A stretch of 64,000 nucleotides of DNA from Phycisphaerales bacterium (GTDB taxonomy: Bacteria > Planctomycetota > Phycisphaerae > UBA1845 > UTPLA1): the NCBI GenBank assembly GCA_020639075.1, contig JACKHI010000001.1, positions 3,038,001-3,102,000 of the forward strand, given 5' to 3'. Position 1 is the first letter of the stretch. Each line of letters begins with the position of its first letter. The notes beneath the pieces were generated by a model. The model saw nothing but the letters and a program-made list of their open reading frames with translations, did not search any database and was not told the origin of the DNA. Position numbers and translations under genes: made by a program. Below are positions 24,435 through 33,739 of the stretch, one piece after another.

Positions 24435-26108
24435 ATGGCATTCGGTGATTCAATCCTGGGCTACCTCGCGGCGCAACAGGCGCGACTCGTCACGAAACGC
24501 TTCAAGCAGGCCTGCGGCAATGCAACACAGGTACAGAACGCACTGCTGACGAGATTCCTTCACGCGACGGCCGGCAGCGAATTCGCGCGCCGATTCTCGC
24601 TCGATCGAGTTCGCACGTATGACGAGTACGTCTCCGCCGCGCCGATCCAGTCATACGAACAGATTCGCCCATTTGTCGACAATGTCCGTGCGGGCCGCGT
24701 TGAATCCCTGTTCGCCCCCGGCACGCCGATTCTCATGTTCGCCCTGACAAGCGGAACGACGGCGCAGCCCAAATACATTCCCGTCACGAAGTGGGTGCTG
24801 AACGCCAGCCGACAGGGATGGAACATCTGGGGCGTCAAGGCGATTCTCGATCATCCAGGCACAATCGTCCGCCACATCGTCCAGGTCACGAGCCCGATGG
24901 ACGATCATCACACATCCGCAGGCATCCCTTGCGGCGCGATCACGGGTCTGCTCGCCGTCAATCAGAAGCGACTCGTGCGCCGCTACTACACGTCGCCGCC
25001 GGCGATCGCGAAGATCCCCCATGCCGAATCCAAGTACTATACGATCATGCGCCTCGCCATCCCGCGCGATGTCGCATGGCTCGTCACGGCCAACCCGTCC
25101 ACGCTGCTGCTGCTCGCCAAAACCGCCGACCAGCATCGTGACGCAATGATCCGCGACATCCACGACGGCACATTGACCAGCGCCATGCAGGTGCCCGCCG
25201 CCGTCCGCGAAGCACTGCGTTCAAGATTGAAACGCGAGCCCGCGATCGCGCGCCGGCTTGAGAGGCTCATCGCCGAGCACGGCGCGCTCTATCCGAAGCA
25301 CTACTGGAATCTCGGCTTCCGCGCGCATTGGCTCGGCGGAACGATGGGCCTCTACGAATCGCAGTTCCCCGAGTGGTACGGTGATACGCCCGCGCGCGAC
25401 ATCGGTCTCATCGCCAGCGAAGGGCGCATGTCGATCCCGGTCGACGACGGCACGGCGTCCGGCGTCCTCGCCCTGCGCACCCAGTTCTACGAGTTCATCC
25501 CCGAAGCCGAATACGGTTCGACGAATCCGATTGTGCTTCGAAGTCATGAAGTCGAGACCGGCGGCGTGTACTTCATCGTCCTCACGAATGGCAGTGGTCT
25601 CTATCGCTACGACATGGGTGATCGCGTCCGCGTCACGGGTTGGTCCGGACAGGCGCCGATGATCGAGTTCCTCAGCCGCGACTCTCATTCATCAAGCATG
25701 GCCGGCGAGAAACTGACAGAGGATCAGATCGTCCTCGCCATGCAGCATGCGTCCGTCGGTACGAAGTCCATCGAAATGTTCGTCCTCGCTCCGCGGTTTG
25801 AAGGCACGCCGCATTATCGGCTCTACGTCGACGCCGCGGACGCAGCCGGCAGCATCGACCTCGCGGAACGCTTCGAACGCGCCCTCACAGGAATCAGCGT
25901 CGAATACGCCGACAAGCGGAAGTCACTTCGACTGGAACCCGTCGATGTCGTCTGCGTCCCGAGCGGCTTCCTACGAAATAGAGACAATCGTCTGCGTAGC
26001 GAAAGGTCCCATACGGCCGAACAGTTCAAGCATCAGTATTTGCTGCCCCGCCCCAATATGGATGACGATCTGGCGACGGCCGCGACACACACTTCGTCCG
26101 CATCGTGA
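24435..26108 (+). CDS. GH3-family acyl-adenylating enzyme (auxin-responsive GH3-like)
   Basis: The 557-residue protein belongs to the ANL adenylating superfamily in its GH3 branch. The nucleotide loop LTSGTTAQPKYIPVT, the middle motif LIASEGRMSIPVDD, RYDMGDRVRVTGW and the hinge SMAGEKLTEDQI are all in order. Plant GH3 enzymes link amino acids to jasmonate or auxin; bacterial homologues activate carboxylic acids for amide or ester formation, substrate usually unknown. The ATG at 24435 (MAFGDSILG) fits the family start; the frame is open another 36 codons. Confidence 0.88.
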   Translation: MAFGDSILGYLAAQQARLVTKRFKQACGNATQVQNALLTRFLHATAGSEFARRFSLDRVRTYDEYVSAAPIQSYEQIRPFVDNVRAGRVESLFAPGTPILMFALTSGTTAQPKYIPVTKWVLNASRQGWNIWGVKAILDHPGTIVRHIVQVTSPMDDHHTSAGIPCGAITGLLAVNQKRLVRRYYTSPPAIAKIPHAESKYYTIMRLAIPRDVAWLVTANPSTLLLLAKTADQHRDAMIRDIHDGTLTSAMQVPAAVREALRSRLKREPAIARRLERLIAEHGALYPKHYWNLGFRAHWLGGTMGLYESQFPEWYGDTPARDIGLIASEGRMSIPVDDGTASGVLALRTQFYEFIPEAEYGSTNPIVLRSHEVETGGVYFIVLTNGSGLYRYDMGDRVRVTGWSGQAPMIEFLSRDSHSSSMAGEKLTEDQIVLAMQHASVGTKSIEMFVLAPRFEGTPHYRLYVDAADAAGSIDLAERFERALTGISVEYADKRKSLRLEPVDVVCVPSGFLRNRDNRLRSERSHTAEQFKHQYLLPRPNMDDDLATAATHTSSAS

Positions 26109-26526
26109 ATCGGACTGCTCGCCGACCCAAGCCGGCGCCAAGTGCCATACAGCTGACTGCGGGGCCTCTCTTCAGCATCTATATGACACGTCGTCCGAAG
26201 CTCGCTGGTCCCGCAATCGTGTGATTCCCCGCCAAATGGCGTCGTCGATTATCGGCGGGTCCGTGTGCGCGATCTCGGCAACGGGGAATCCCTGCATCGT
26301 TCATTGACTCAGTTGCCCGCGTGGGAATATCGTATGACAGGTTTTGGGGAAACCAACCGATTCGCTGCTTTCGCCAGGATGACCCGAAACGGGCTCCGCG
26401 GCCAGGGAACCACCACTCGACACGCATGGATGCGATGAACGCCCGCGGGGGAGCGGGCGGAGTGCGATTCCGCAATCAGCCGCAGTGCGAATAGCGCCGT
26501 CGGTTTCATCGGGGGATGAAGCACAC
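26109..26526. other. Intergenic region before the glycan cluster
   Basis: About 420 bp with no gene I can support. A small hairpin GGTTTTGGGGAAACC lies at 26340-26354. The promoter for the downstream cluster is presumably here. Confidence 0.4.
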
Positions 26527-27507
26527 ATGACCGGGGCAAGAACACAAATCGCAATCGTCGGTTGCGGAAATGCAGCGCAACGACACGCATCCAATCTTCG
26601 AAAGTCCGCGAATGCAGAGATCGCCGGCTGCTACGATGCACGCCGGGAAGCGACGGAAGCCTTCGCGCTCGCACACTCGACGCGCGCCTTCGACTCGCTC
26701 GACGCATTGCTCGACGCGAATCCCGACGGTGTCGTCATCTGCACGCCTCCTTCGACGCACGTCGCGATCGCCGAAGCTGTTCTCGAACGCGGCATTCGCG
26801 TCCTCTGCGAGAAGCCGCTCGCACCGACGACGTCCGAGTGCGAGTCGCTGACCGAAGCGCGCGGACTCGCCTGCGCATTCAAATTCAGACATCTCAAAGG
26901 CGCCCGAACCATCCGCGACCACGTCGCGACCGGCGGGCTCGGTCGCGTCCTGGCGATCCGCGGATCGGCACTCTCCGACATCAGCATGGCCGGAAAATGG
27001 TTCAGCGATCCGTCGCTCTCCGGCGGCGGCGTCCTGCTCGACAACGGCGTGCATCTGATCGACTTGTGTCATTACCTCGTCGGTCCGACCGAAAGCGTGA
27101 GCGCGACGATCATGGGCGGCTCACGAAAACTCGCCGTCGAAGAATCCGCGTCGATCCACATGCGAATGGCATGCGGCGCGACGGCTGAAATTCTCGTGAG
27201 CTGGGAAGCGCCGGCGCCGATGCCGCCGCTCGTAGAAATCTGGGGAACCGAAGGCTACGCAAGCCTCGGTTACGACTATCAGATTCTCGACAGCCAGAAA
27301 AACTGCATCCGGGCTGAAGAAGGCAACGGATTGTGCGTCTGGAATGAAGTCATCACGAACTTCGTCGGATTCGTACGCAACGAAACGCAGCCGATGGCGC
27401 GATTTGAAGACGGCTTCGCCGCCGTCGCCGTCGCCGAGGCCGCTTACGCATCGGCCGTCACGCATGCGTGGGAGACGCCGTCGCAATACTACACATTCGT
27501 TCGATAG
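26527..27507 (+). CDS. Gfo/Idh/MocA-family NAD(P)-dependent oxidoreductase
   Basis: The 326-residue protein starts with a Rossmann fold (QIAIVGCGNAAQRHASNL) and has the family CEKPLAPT motif, whose lysine is catalytic, near residue 97. The GGGVLLDNGVHLIDLCHYL motif carries the second catalytic set (D and H). Such enzymes oxidise sugar or sugar-nucleotide hydroxyls, often making keto-sugars that a DegT aminotransferase then aminates, which is exactly the next gene. GGGGG precedes the ATG by about 10 bases. Confidence 0.9.
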   Translation: MTGARTQIAIVGCGNAAQRHASNLRKSANAEIAGCYDARREATEAFALAHSTRAFDSLDALLDANPDGVVICTPPSTHVAIAEAVLERGIRVLCEKPLAPTTSECESLTEARGLACAFKFRHLKGARTIRDHVATGGLGRVLAIRGSALSDISMAGKWFSDPSLSGGGVLLDNGVHLIDLCHYLVGPTESVSATIMGGSRKLAVEESASIHMRMACGATAEILVSWEAPAPMPPLVEIWGTEGYASLGYDYQILDSQKNCIRAEEGNGLCVWNEVITNFVGFVRNETQPMARFEDGFAAVAVAEAAYASAVTHAWETPSQYYTFVR

Positions 27508-27590
27508 CCGAATTCGGCCGCCCGCGATCGCTGCGACCGAAATCAAACATCCTGTAAAGAGCCAGTGCCGTTACTCGGGGGAGAGAACCA

Positions 27591-28832
27591 ATGGCCACGA
27601 TCCCAAGCCAAAGCAACCAGTCCAAATCCATCGCCGTACCCAACGACGCCAACGCCAGCGGCCGATCCTTCGGGGCGACCGAACTTGATATGCTCCGTGA
27701 GGTCCTCGAACGCGGTACGCTCGTCAGCCAGGCGGGCCCCGTCGTTCCGCAGCTCGAACGCGCGTTCGCCAAGTGGTGCGGCGCAGCGTACTGCACAGCC
27801 GTTTCCTCCGGCACGGCAGCGCTCCATACGGCCATCGCCGCCGTCGATCCGAAGCCGGGCGACGAGATCATCTCCTCGCCGATCACCGACATGGGCGGCG
27901 TGATGCCGATCCTCTATCAGGGCGCCATCCCCGTCTTCGCCGACGTCGATCCGCGAACCTGCAACATCACGCCCGCGACCATCGAGGCCCGCATCACGAA
28001 ACGCACCTGCGCGATCATCGTCACGCACCTCTTCGGCAATCCGGTCGACATGGACGCAGTCATGACCATCGCCCGGAAACACAATCTGAAAGTTATCGAG
28101 GACGCCGCACAGGGATTCGGCGCGACGTACAAGGGAAGACTTGTCGGCACCCTGGGCGATATCGGTTGCTTCAGCCTTCAGCAAGGCAAGCACATCACTT
28201 GTGGTGAAGGAGGCTTCGTCGTGACCAACGACGACAAGACCGCCCGATTCATGAAGCTCTACCACGACAAGGGCTGGCCCTTCGGCGAGGAGAACCCGGA
28301 CCACGAATTCCTCGCCCTCAACTACCGCATGACGGAACTTCAGGGCGCCGTCGCCCTCGCCCAGTTGGGCAGGCTCGACGAGTTCGTCCAGCATCGCCGC
28401 GACATGGCGGCACGTCTCACTGCCGCCATCGAGGACATCGAGGGCCTCGTCTGCCCGCGCGACACAGCCGACACCACGAACGTCCACTGGCGCTACGCAC
28501 TGCGCGTCGAATCGCCGCTGACCAACGCCGATCTCGATCGCCTCTCCAACGCACTGCGCGACATGGGCGCTCGCACGGCCCCGCGCTACACGCAGAAACT
28601 CGCCTTTGAATACGGCTTCCTTATGAACCGGCGCATGTTCGGCGGCAGCGGCTACCCCTTCGTCGGCCCGCAGCGCGACGGGGCGACGGAGCCCGTTTAC
28701 GATCGCGCCGCGTTCCCGGGCGCCGTGGAAGGCCTTCAGCGCCTGCTCTGCATCGCCATGAATGAGAAATTCGACGCGGCGACGATCGACCGCATCGCTG
28801 CGACCATTCGCGAGGTCATTACGAACAAGTGA
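27591..28832 (+). CDS. DegT/DnrJ/EryC1/StrS-family aminotransferase
   Basis: The 413-residue PLP enzyme transfers an amino group to a keto-sugar nucleotide. Visible motifs are SSGTAALHTAIAAV (phosphate binding), EDAAQGFGATYKG (the D that contacts the PLP nitrogen), and FSLQQGKHITCGEGGF with PLP-lysine K200. NYRMTELQGAVALAQL is the usual substrate-side helix. The gene has a strong GGGGGAGAG before its ATG. It follows a Gfo/Idh dehydrogenase and overlaps the deacetylase gene by 4 bp (GTGA), suggesting translational coupling. Confidence 0.93.
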   Translation: MATIPSQSNQSKSIAVPNDANASGRSFGATELDMLREVLERGTLVSQAGPVVPQLERAFAKWCGAAYCTAVSSGTAALHTAIAAVDPKPGDEIISSPITDMGGVMPILYQGAIPVFADVDPRTCNITPATIEARITKRTCAIIVTHLFGNPVDMDAVMTIARKHNLKVIEDAAQGFGATYKGRLVGTLGDIGCFSLQQGKHITCGEGGFVVTNDDKTARFMKLYHDKGWPFGEENPDHEFLALNYRMTELQGAVALAQLGRLDEFVQHRRDMAARLTAAIEDIEGLVCPRDTADTTNVHWRYALRVESPLTNADLDRLSNALRDMGARTAPRYTQKLAFEYGFLMNRRMFGGSGYPFVGPQRDGATEPVYDRAAFPGAVEGLQRLLCIAMNEKFDAATIDRIAATIREVITNK

Positions 28833-29902
28833 ACGCAACCAGCGACACCATCCTGAATCGAGCGCTCGCCGATGCACCGGCGAGCGACGAACTGGCAACG
28901 GCGCGAACGTCGATAAACTCGACGGATCGGATCGCGCCGCTGCCGGCCGGTGCGATAAACGTCGACATCGACACGCTCCGCGACTACGCACCGGGGTACG
29001 GCTTCACGTACGATCGTTCCGTCGATCCGGTCTATCAGTCCGCCCTGCCTCGCTTTCTGGAGCTTCTTGAGAAACTCGACGTCCCGGCCACGCTCTTCAC
29101 CATCGGTCGCGACGCGGCCAACGAACGGAATCGCGACGTACTCCGGCAGGCGTTTGCCGCGGGACACGAGCCCGGCAACCACACATATACCCACCCGCGA
29201 CAACTCTCGAAGATGCCGCGCGACGCGATGCGACGCGACATCCTCGAGGGACACGATGCGGTCGCGAAAGTGGCGGGTCGGGAACCCGTCGGCTTCCGAT
29301 CGCCCTGTTACGACGTCTCCGGTGACGTGCTGTCGATACTCGACGAGCTTCACTATCAATACGACTCGTCCGTGCATCCGACAATCCTCGGCCCGGTCGT
29401 CGATGCAGTCGTATTCCTAAAGTCGCGCGGAAAATCCCGCGAGTGGCGCCCCGGCACCTATTTTCACATGCTTGCACCGCTGAAGGCCTATCGCCCCAAT
29501 CGCCGCTCGCCCTGGCGCTCCGACGGCAACGGCGAATTGATTGAACTTCCGCTTTCCGCCGTGCCCTGGTCACGACTCCCGTTCTACGGGACGTGGCTTC
29601 ATACGACCGGCAAGAAGGTCTTCGACAAGGCGCTGTCGAGCATCCGTCGCTCCGGCAGCCTGATGAACTTTCACTTCCACGCCGTCGAGATGCTCGATTT
29701 AAGCGATCCGGGCGTCGATCCGCGCTTCAAAGTCCATCCAGGGCTGGCGACGCCCTTGGCGGAACGCCGCGCGCTGATCGAGGAGGTGATCCTCAATCTG
29801 AAATCCGCATACGAACTCGTGACGCTCGCCGAACTGGCCGAGCGATCGCGCGACAACAAAGCCAGTAAGAATCCAAGCGGGAATTCGGGGGAAATCTCGT
29901 GA
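28829..29902 (+). CDS. NodB-type polysaccharide deacetylase
   Basis: The 357-residue protein has the NodB metal-dependent deacetylase motifs: the aspartate pair region INVDIDTLRDY, the HxxxH metal site HTYTH in GNHTYTHP, and GFRSPCYD. There is no signal peptide, so a cytoplasmic substrate such as a lipid-linked or nucleotide sugar is likely. In ArnD-like systems such an enzyme deformylates a lipid-linked amino sugar, which would fit a cluster with an aminotransferase and GT39-type transferases. The start GTG overlaps the previous stop, and the last codon overlaps the next start. Confidence 0.88.
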   Translation: MNATSDTILNRALADAPASDELATARTSINSTDRIAPLPAGAINVDIDTLRDYAPGYGFTYDRSVDPVYQSALPRFLELLEKLDVPATLFTIGRDAANERNRDVLRQAFAAGHEPGNHTYTHPRQLSKMPRDAMRRDILEGHDAVAKVAGREPVGFRSPCYDVSGDVLSILDELHYQYDSSVHPTILGPVVDAVVFLKSRGKSREWRPGTYFHMLAPLKAYRPNRRSPWRSDGNGELIELPLSAVPWSRLPFYGTWLHTTGKKVFDKALSSIRRSGSLMNFHFHAVEMLDLSDPGVDPRFKVHPGLATPLAERRALIEEVILNLKSAYELVTLAELAERSRDNKASKNPSGNSGEIS

Positions 29903-30639
29903 AGACACTGACGCTTATCATCCCATGCTACAACGAGGAAGAAGCGCTGCCGCCGCTGTTCGAGCGACTCAGAGCGCTCAAGACCGCCTTCGCCGATGAA
30001 GTCGCCATCGACTTCCTGTTCGTCGATGACGGCAGCCGGGACCGCACACCGCAGATGATCGAGGCTATCGACGATGCGCTGAAGCCTGCCCGCCTGATCC
30101 GTCACGAAAAAAATCAGAGCCTCGGCGGCGCGATCCGAACCGGATTTCAGAACGCGACAGGCGACTACGTCGCGCTGATGGACGCCGACTGCACGTACGA
30201 TCCGATGTACCTCGTCGAGATGATGAAACGCATGACACCCGGCATCGACGTGCTGACCGGCTCCGAGTTTCATCCCGAGGGCCGCATCGAAGGCGTGACG
30301 CCGTTCCGCCTCTTCCTCAGCCGCGGCATGTCGCAGATGTACCGCATCCTCTTCCGCTCGCGACTCTACAGCTTCTCCTGCCTGATGCGCGTCTTCCGTC
30401 GCGAAGTCCTCGCCGACATCTCGCCGCGCACCAACGGCTTCCTCAGTTGCACGGAAGTCCTGCTCAACGCGCAGAGACTCGGTTACACGATCGAAGAATT
30501 TCCGCTTGTACTCACGCAGCGACAACACGGGGAAAGCAAGATGCCCGTCGTGCGAACGATCGTCGATCATCTGAAATTCATGAGCAAGGCGCTGATTCAT
30601 CCGCCCAAGCGCGCGGTCGCCAACGGGAGGCATTCGTGA
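29899..30639 (+). CDS. Family 2 glycosyltransferase (DPM/ArnC-like)
   Basis: The 246-residue protein is a GT-A fold transferase: IIPCYNEEEALPPLF, FVDDGSRDRT and the metal-binding MDADCTYDP in order. It lacks the C-terminal transmembrane pair of ArnC and some DPM enzymes, so it is of the soluble DPM1-like size. It probably moves a sugar from a nucleotide to polyprenyl phosphate, making the donor for GT39 proteins downstream. It starts with GTG overlapping the deacetylase stop (GTGA) and its own stop overlaps the next ATG. Confidence 0.88.
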   Translation: MKTLTLIIPCYNEEEALPPLFERLRALKTAFADEVAIDFLFVDDGSRDRTPQMIEAIDDALKPARLIRHEKNQSLGGAIRTGFQNATGDYVALMDADCTYDPMYLVEMMKRMTPGIDVLTGSEFHPEGRIEGVTPFRLFLSRGMSQMYRILFRSRLYSFSCLMRVFRREVLADISPRTNGFLSCTEVLLNAQRLGYTIEEFPLVLTQRQHGESKMPVVRTIVDHLKFMSKALIHPPKRAVANGRHS

Positions 30640-32000
30640 TGCGTACGGCTGTACTGGGCGGCGGAATTGCGGGACTCACGGCGGCGTATCGACTCGCGAA
30701 ACGCGGCGTCGATGTCACGCTGTTCGAAGCGACCGACAAGCTCGGCGGTCTCGGCGGCTGGTTCGACTACGACGGCCATCGACTCGACAAGTGGTACCAT
30801 GTCTTGCTCGACTCCGACGATCACCTTCTTGGATTGCTCGGGGAACTGAATCTTCGCGAACGCATCGACTGGTCCGAAACGACGATGGGCTTCATCGTCG
30901 GTAACAAGCACTACCCGTTCAATACGGCCGTCGACCTGCTGAAATTCGGCGCACTGAACCCGATCGACCGCGTCCGCACCGGCATGGCCGCGCTCTACAT
31001 CACGAAACTGCTGAAGAATGGCAAGCCGCTCGATGAGGAGCCGGCCTGCAAGTGGCTCGTCCGCGTATTCGGGCGGCGCGTATATGAAGCCATCTGGGAA
31101 CCCCTGTTGATCGCCAAGTTCGGCGACATGCGCGACCGCATTCCGGCCTATTGGGTATGGAACACGCTCAACCGCGAGAAGAACGGATCGCAGGAAGTCA
31201 AAGGCTACGTCCGCGGCGGCAACGCGGTGATCGTTGACCGCCTCGTCGAGGAGATCGAGAAGGCCGGCGGCAGAATCCGCCTTTCGACGCCCGTCACATC
31301 GATCGCCTCCGACGCCGATGGCGCGACGCTCGACGTCGCCGATGCGCCCGTTCGCTTCGACAATGTCATCAGCACGCTGCCATTCTCGAGAATGTGCAAG
31401 ATCGCCGACAAGGCGCTGCTTGAAAAGATTCCGCAATCATCGATCGACTACCAGGGCGTCGTCAACGTCATGCTCATGACGCGCAATCGCCTGTCGAAGC
31501 ACTATTGGACAGCCGTCGTGCGAAGCGACCTGCCATTCCAGGGAATCGTCGAGACCACGCATGTCGTGCGTCCCGACTCGATCGGCAATCGTCATTTGCT
31601 TTATCTGATGAACTACTGCCGACCCGACAGCGATCTGTACAAGCGAGGCGACGCGCTGCAGGTTCAAGACGCCATTGAAGGCCTCGGCCGGCTCTATCCG
31701 GACTTCCGGGAGGATTCCGTCACTGACGCCTACGTGTTCCGCGCGCCTTACGTCGAACCCGTCTGGCCGTGCGGCTACCTCGCACAGCGCCCCGCGCCGC
31801 GCGTCGCAGACACGCACGTCTTTCTCGCAACGACGGCACAGGCGTATCCGATGGTTACGTCGTGGAACACCAGCATCAAGCTCGCCGACGACGCCGTCGC
31901 CGCAATCACGACCATGGACGCCTCCCAATCGTCTCAGCACGTTGTTCCCGCAGATCGGGCCATCGACCCGACAACAACGTCGGGTGCCACTGCTCTGTGA
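30639..32000 (+). CDS. FAD-dependent amine oxidase/protoporphyrinogen-oxidase-like protein
   Basis: The 453-residue protein opens with the dinucleotide-binding motif AVLGGGIAGLTAAYRLAKRG and DVTLFEATDKLGGLGG. A later segment (STLPFSRM) and a closing FLATTAQAYPMVTSWNTSIK complete the flavin fold. In glycan clusters such proteins often oxidise or isomerise sugar-lipid or polyprenyl intermediates; the substrate here is not visible. ATG at 30639 overlaps the previous stop (TGATG); GTG at 30636 is possible. The last ~15 codons (RAIDPTTTSGATAL) and the stop are encoded by palindromic repeats, so the native C-terminus was probably replaced. Confidence 0.85.
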   Translation: MRTAVLGGGIAGLTAAYRLAKRGVDVTLFEATDKLGGLGGWFDYDGHRLDKWYHVLLDSDDHLLGLLGELNLRERIDWSETTMGFIVGNKHYPFNTAVDLLKFGALNPIDRVRTGMAALYITKLLKNGKPLDEEPACKWLVRVFGRRVYEAIWEPLLIAKFGDMRDRIPAYWVWNTLNREKNGSQEVKGYVRGGNAVIVDRLVEEIEKAGGRIRLSTPVTSIASDADGATLDVADAPVRFDNVISTLPFSRMCKIADKALLEKIPQSSIDYQGVVNVMLMTRNRLSKHYWTAVVRSDLPFQGIVETTHVVRPDSIGNRHLLYLMNYCRPDSDLYKRGDALQVQDAIEGLGRLYPDFREDSVTDAYVFRAPYVEPVWPCGYLAQRPAPRVADTHVFLATTAQAYPMVTSWNTSIKLADDAVAAITTMDASQSSQHVVPADRAIDPTTTSGATAL

Positions 32001-32078
32001 GCAGTGCAGCCACGTAGGTCGGGTCATCGACCCGACAACGCCGCCGGGTGGCCCGCCCTTTCAAGGGTGGAATCGCGA
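31954..32078. repeat. Cluster of four palindromic repeat modules
   Basis: Modules in order: ATCGGGCCATCGACCCGACA (31954-31973), CACTGCTCTGTGAGCAGTG (about 31988-32006), GTCGGGTCATCGACCCGAC (32018-32036) and CCGCCCTTTCAAGGGTGG (about 32053-32070). The first two overlap the end of the flavoprotein gene; the TGA stop at 31998-32000 is in the loop of the second hairpin. Confidence 0.8.
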
Positions 32079-32088
32079 TGATCAAGAC

Positions 32089-33738
32089 ATGCAAACGGTC
32101 CTCACCGCCAACCTCTCCCATCGAATCGCGCACAACGCTGCGCGTCTGCGGCGCCGCGTTGCGATCGCCACGCTGCTGATCGCGATCGCCGGCGGCGCGC
32201 TGCGCGTGATGACCGTTACGAGACCACTCAACCACCAACTCGCCAACGGCTGGCGCGAAGCCGACTATGTCCAAGTTGCCCGCAATTTCGATCGCGAAGG
32301 CATGAACATTCTCTACCCTCGGATCGACTGGCGCGGCGACACGCCCGGTTTCGTCGAAATGGAACTTCCGCTGACGCCGTGGCTCGCCGCTGCAGCCTAT
32401 CGGCTCTTCGGCTACCACGAGCAATTCCTCCGCGTCCTGTCCGCCGGATTCTCACTGATCGCGCTGCTGCTCTTCTATGCCATCGCTCGCGACGCCTTGT
32501 CGCGCGTCGGAGCGCTGATCGCGTTCGCCGCATTTGCATTCAATCCGTTGCTCGTAAGACTGTCAGGATCCATGCAGCCCGAGCCACTGATGATCGCATG
32601 CATCGTGCTGACCGCCTATCACGCCTACCGTTTCGACCGAAAAGGCAGGACGAAAAGCCTGCTGCTCGCCGCCGCCGCGACGGCGCTGGCCGGGCTCGCA
32701 AAAGCCCCCGGTCTTTACGTCGGCGCGATCCTCGCGTACATCTGTCTTCGCCGATTCGGCTGGCGAGCTTTGATCAAGCCGATCGTCTGGATATCGGCCG
32801 CCGTCGCCATCGTCCCCGTCTATCTGTGGTACGACTGGGCCGCGCACTTCTGGCATCAGTACGGCAATTCGCTCGGCCTATCCAATGAAAGCCATTGGCT
32901 CACGTGGCGACTGCTCTGGCCCCCCGAGTTTCTTCGCGGCAACCTGATTACCGAGTTCTTCCTCGTCTGGTCGCCGGTCGGCTGGGCCCTCGGCATCGTC
33001 GCCATGCGCAAGTCCCGACGACGACGCGCCGCAATGATCGCAGGCGTCTGGTACACGGCCGCATGGGTCTTCTACCTCGCCGCCGCGGGGACATCGGGCG
33101 ACAACTGGGCGTTGTACTATCACTGTATCTCCGTTCCGCCCGCCTGCCTGCTGATCGGAATGGGCGCCGTCGCCATGCGGGGCCGAGACTCGATGCAGAA
33201 GTCAACGGACGCGAACCGACCGGCGTCCGTGATTTCGCCGCGACGAATCGCAGTGGCCGCCGTCATGCTGACGCTCATCGCGCTGGCGCTGACGACCTAT
33301 TTCCGCATTCACAGCCGCGACAACGCGGAAGACCTGCGCCGACTGCACGAATGCTCGTTGGAACTCCGGCAGCGCATTCCGAGGAATGGACAGATCGTCG
33401 TTCGCGGCGGCCGATCCGTCGACGAATACGGCTCGCCCGTCGCTTTCAATGAGCCGATGTTATTTGCATGGATGGACCGACGCGGATTCAACTATGCCAA
33501 GGATCAATTGAGCGTTTCGAAACTGGAAGACATCGCGCATCGCGGCGGTCGCTACTGGATCGCACGCAATGACGAATTGGACCCGAACGACGTGCACGGC
33601 GATCTCCATCACGCATTCAAGCGATACGCCTCTTGCGCCTGCGGCAATCTCATCGTGTTCGACCTGACGGCGCAGTCGCCCGACCGTAAGGTCCATGTTT
33701 CAGACCAGTCGAGCGTCTCTCACGCAACGTTCGAATGA
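32089..33738 (+). CDS. GT39/ArnT-like membrane glycosyltransferase
   Basis: The 549-residue protein has about 11 transmembrane helices and an extracytoplasmic C-terminal domain. The first loop WREADYVQVARNFDREGMNI contains the acidic pair expected at the active site of GT39/GT83 (PMT and ArnT) enzymes, followed by ELPLTPWLAA. These transfer a sugar from a polyprenyl phosphate to an acceptor outside the membrane. It follows the repeat cluster after the flavoprotein, with the ATG at 32089. A frame upstream reads through the repeats and is not used. One base separates it from a second GT39-like gene. Confidence 0.85.
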   Translation: MQTVLTANLSHRIAHNAARLRRRVAIATLLIAIAGGALRVMTVTRPLNHQLANGWREADYVQVARNFDREGMNILYPRIDWRGDTPGFVEMELPLTPWLAAAAYRLFGYHEQFLRVLSAGFSLIALLLFYAIARDALSRVGALIAFAAFAFNPLLVRLSGSMQPEPLMIACIVLTAYHAYRFDRKGRTKSLLLAAAATALAGLAKAPGLYVGAILAYICLRRFGWRALIKPIVWISAAVAIVPVYLWYDWAAHFWHQYGNSLGLSNESHWLTWRLLWPPEFLRGNLITEFFLVWSPVGWALGIVAMRKSRRRRAAMIAGVWYTAAWVFYLAAAGTSGDNWALYYHCISVPPACLLIGMGAVAMRGRDSMQKSTDANRPASVISPRRIAVAAVMLTLIALALTTYFRIHSRDNAEDLRRLHECSLELRQRIPRNGQIVVRGGRSVDEYGSPVAFNEPMLFAWMDRRGFNYAKDQLSVSKLEDIAHRGGRYWIARNDELDPNDVHGDLHHAFKRYASCACGNLIVFDLTAQSPDRKVHVSDQSSVSHATFE

Positions 33739-33739
33739 A

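Noticed and set aside
27543..28991. Long minus-strand frame of 482 codons opposite the aminotransferase
   Set aside because: No motif and composition typical of an antisense shadow in a GC-rich gene.
30447..30638. N-terminal extension of the flavoprotein frame
   Set aside because: It overlaps the GT2 gene, and the Rossmann motif begins right after the ATG at 30639.
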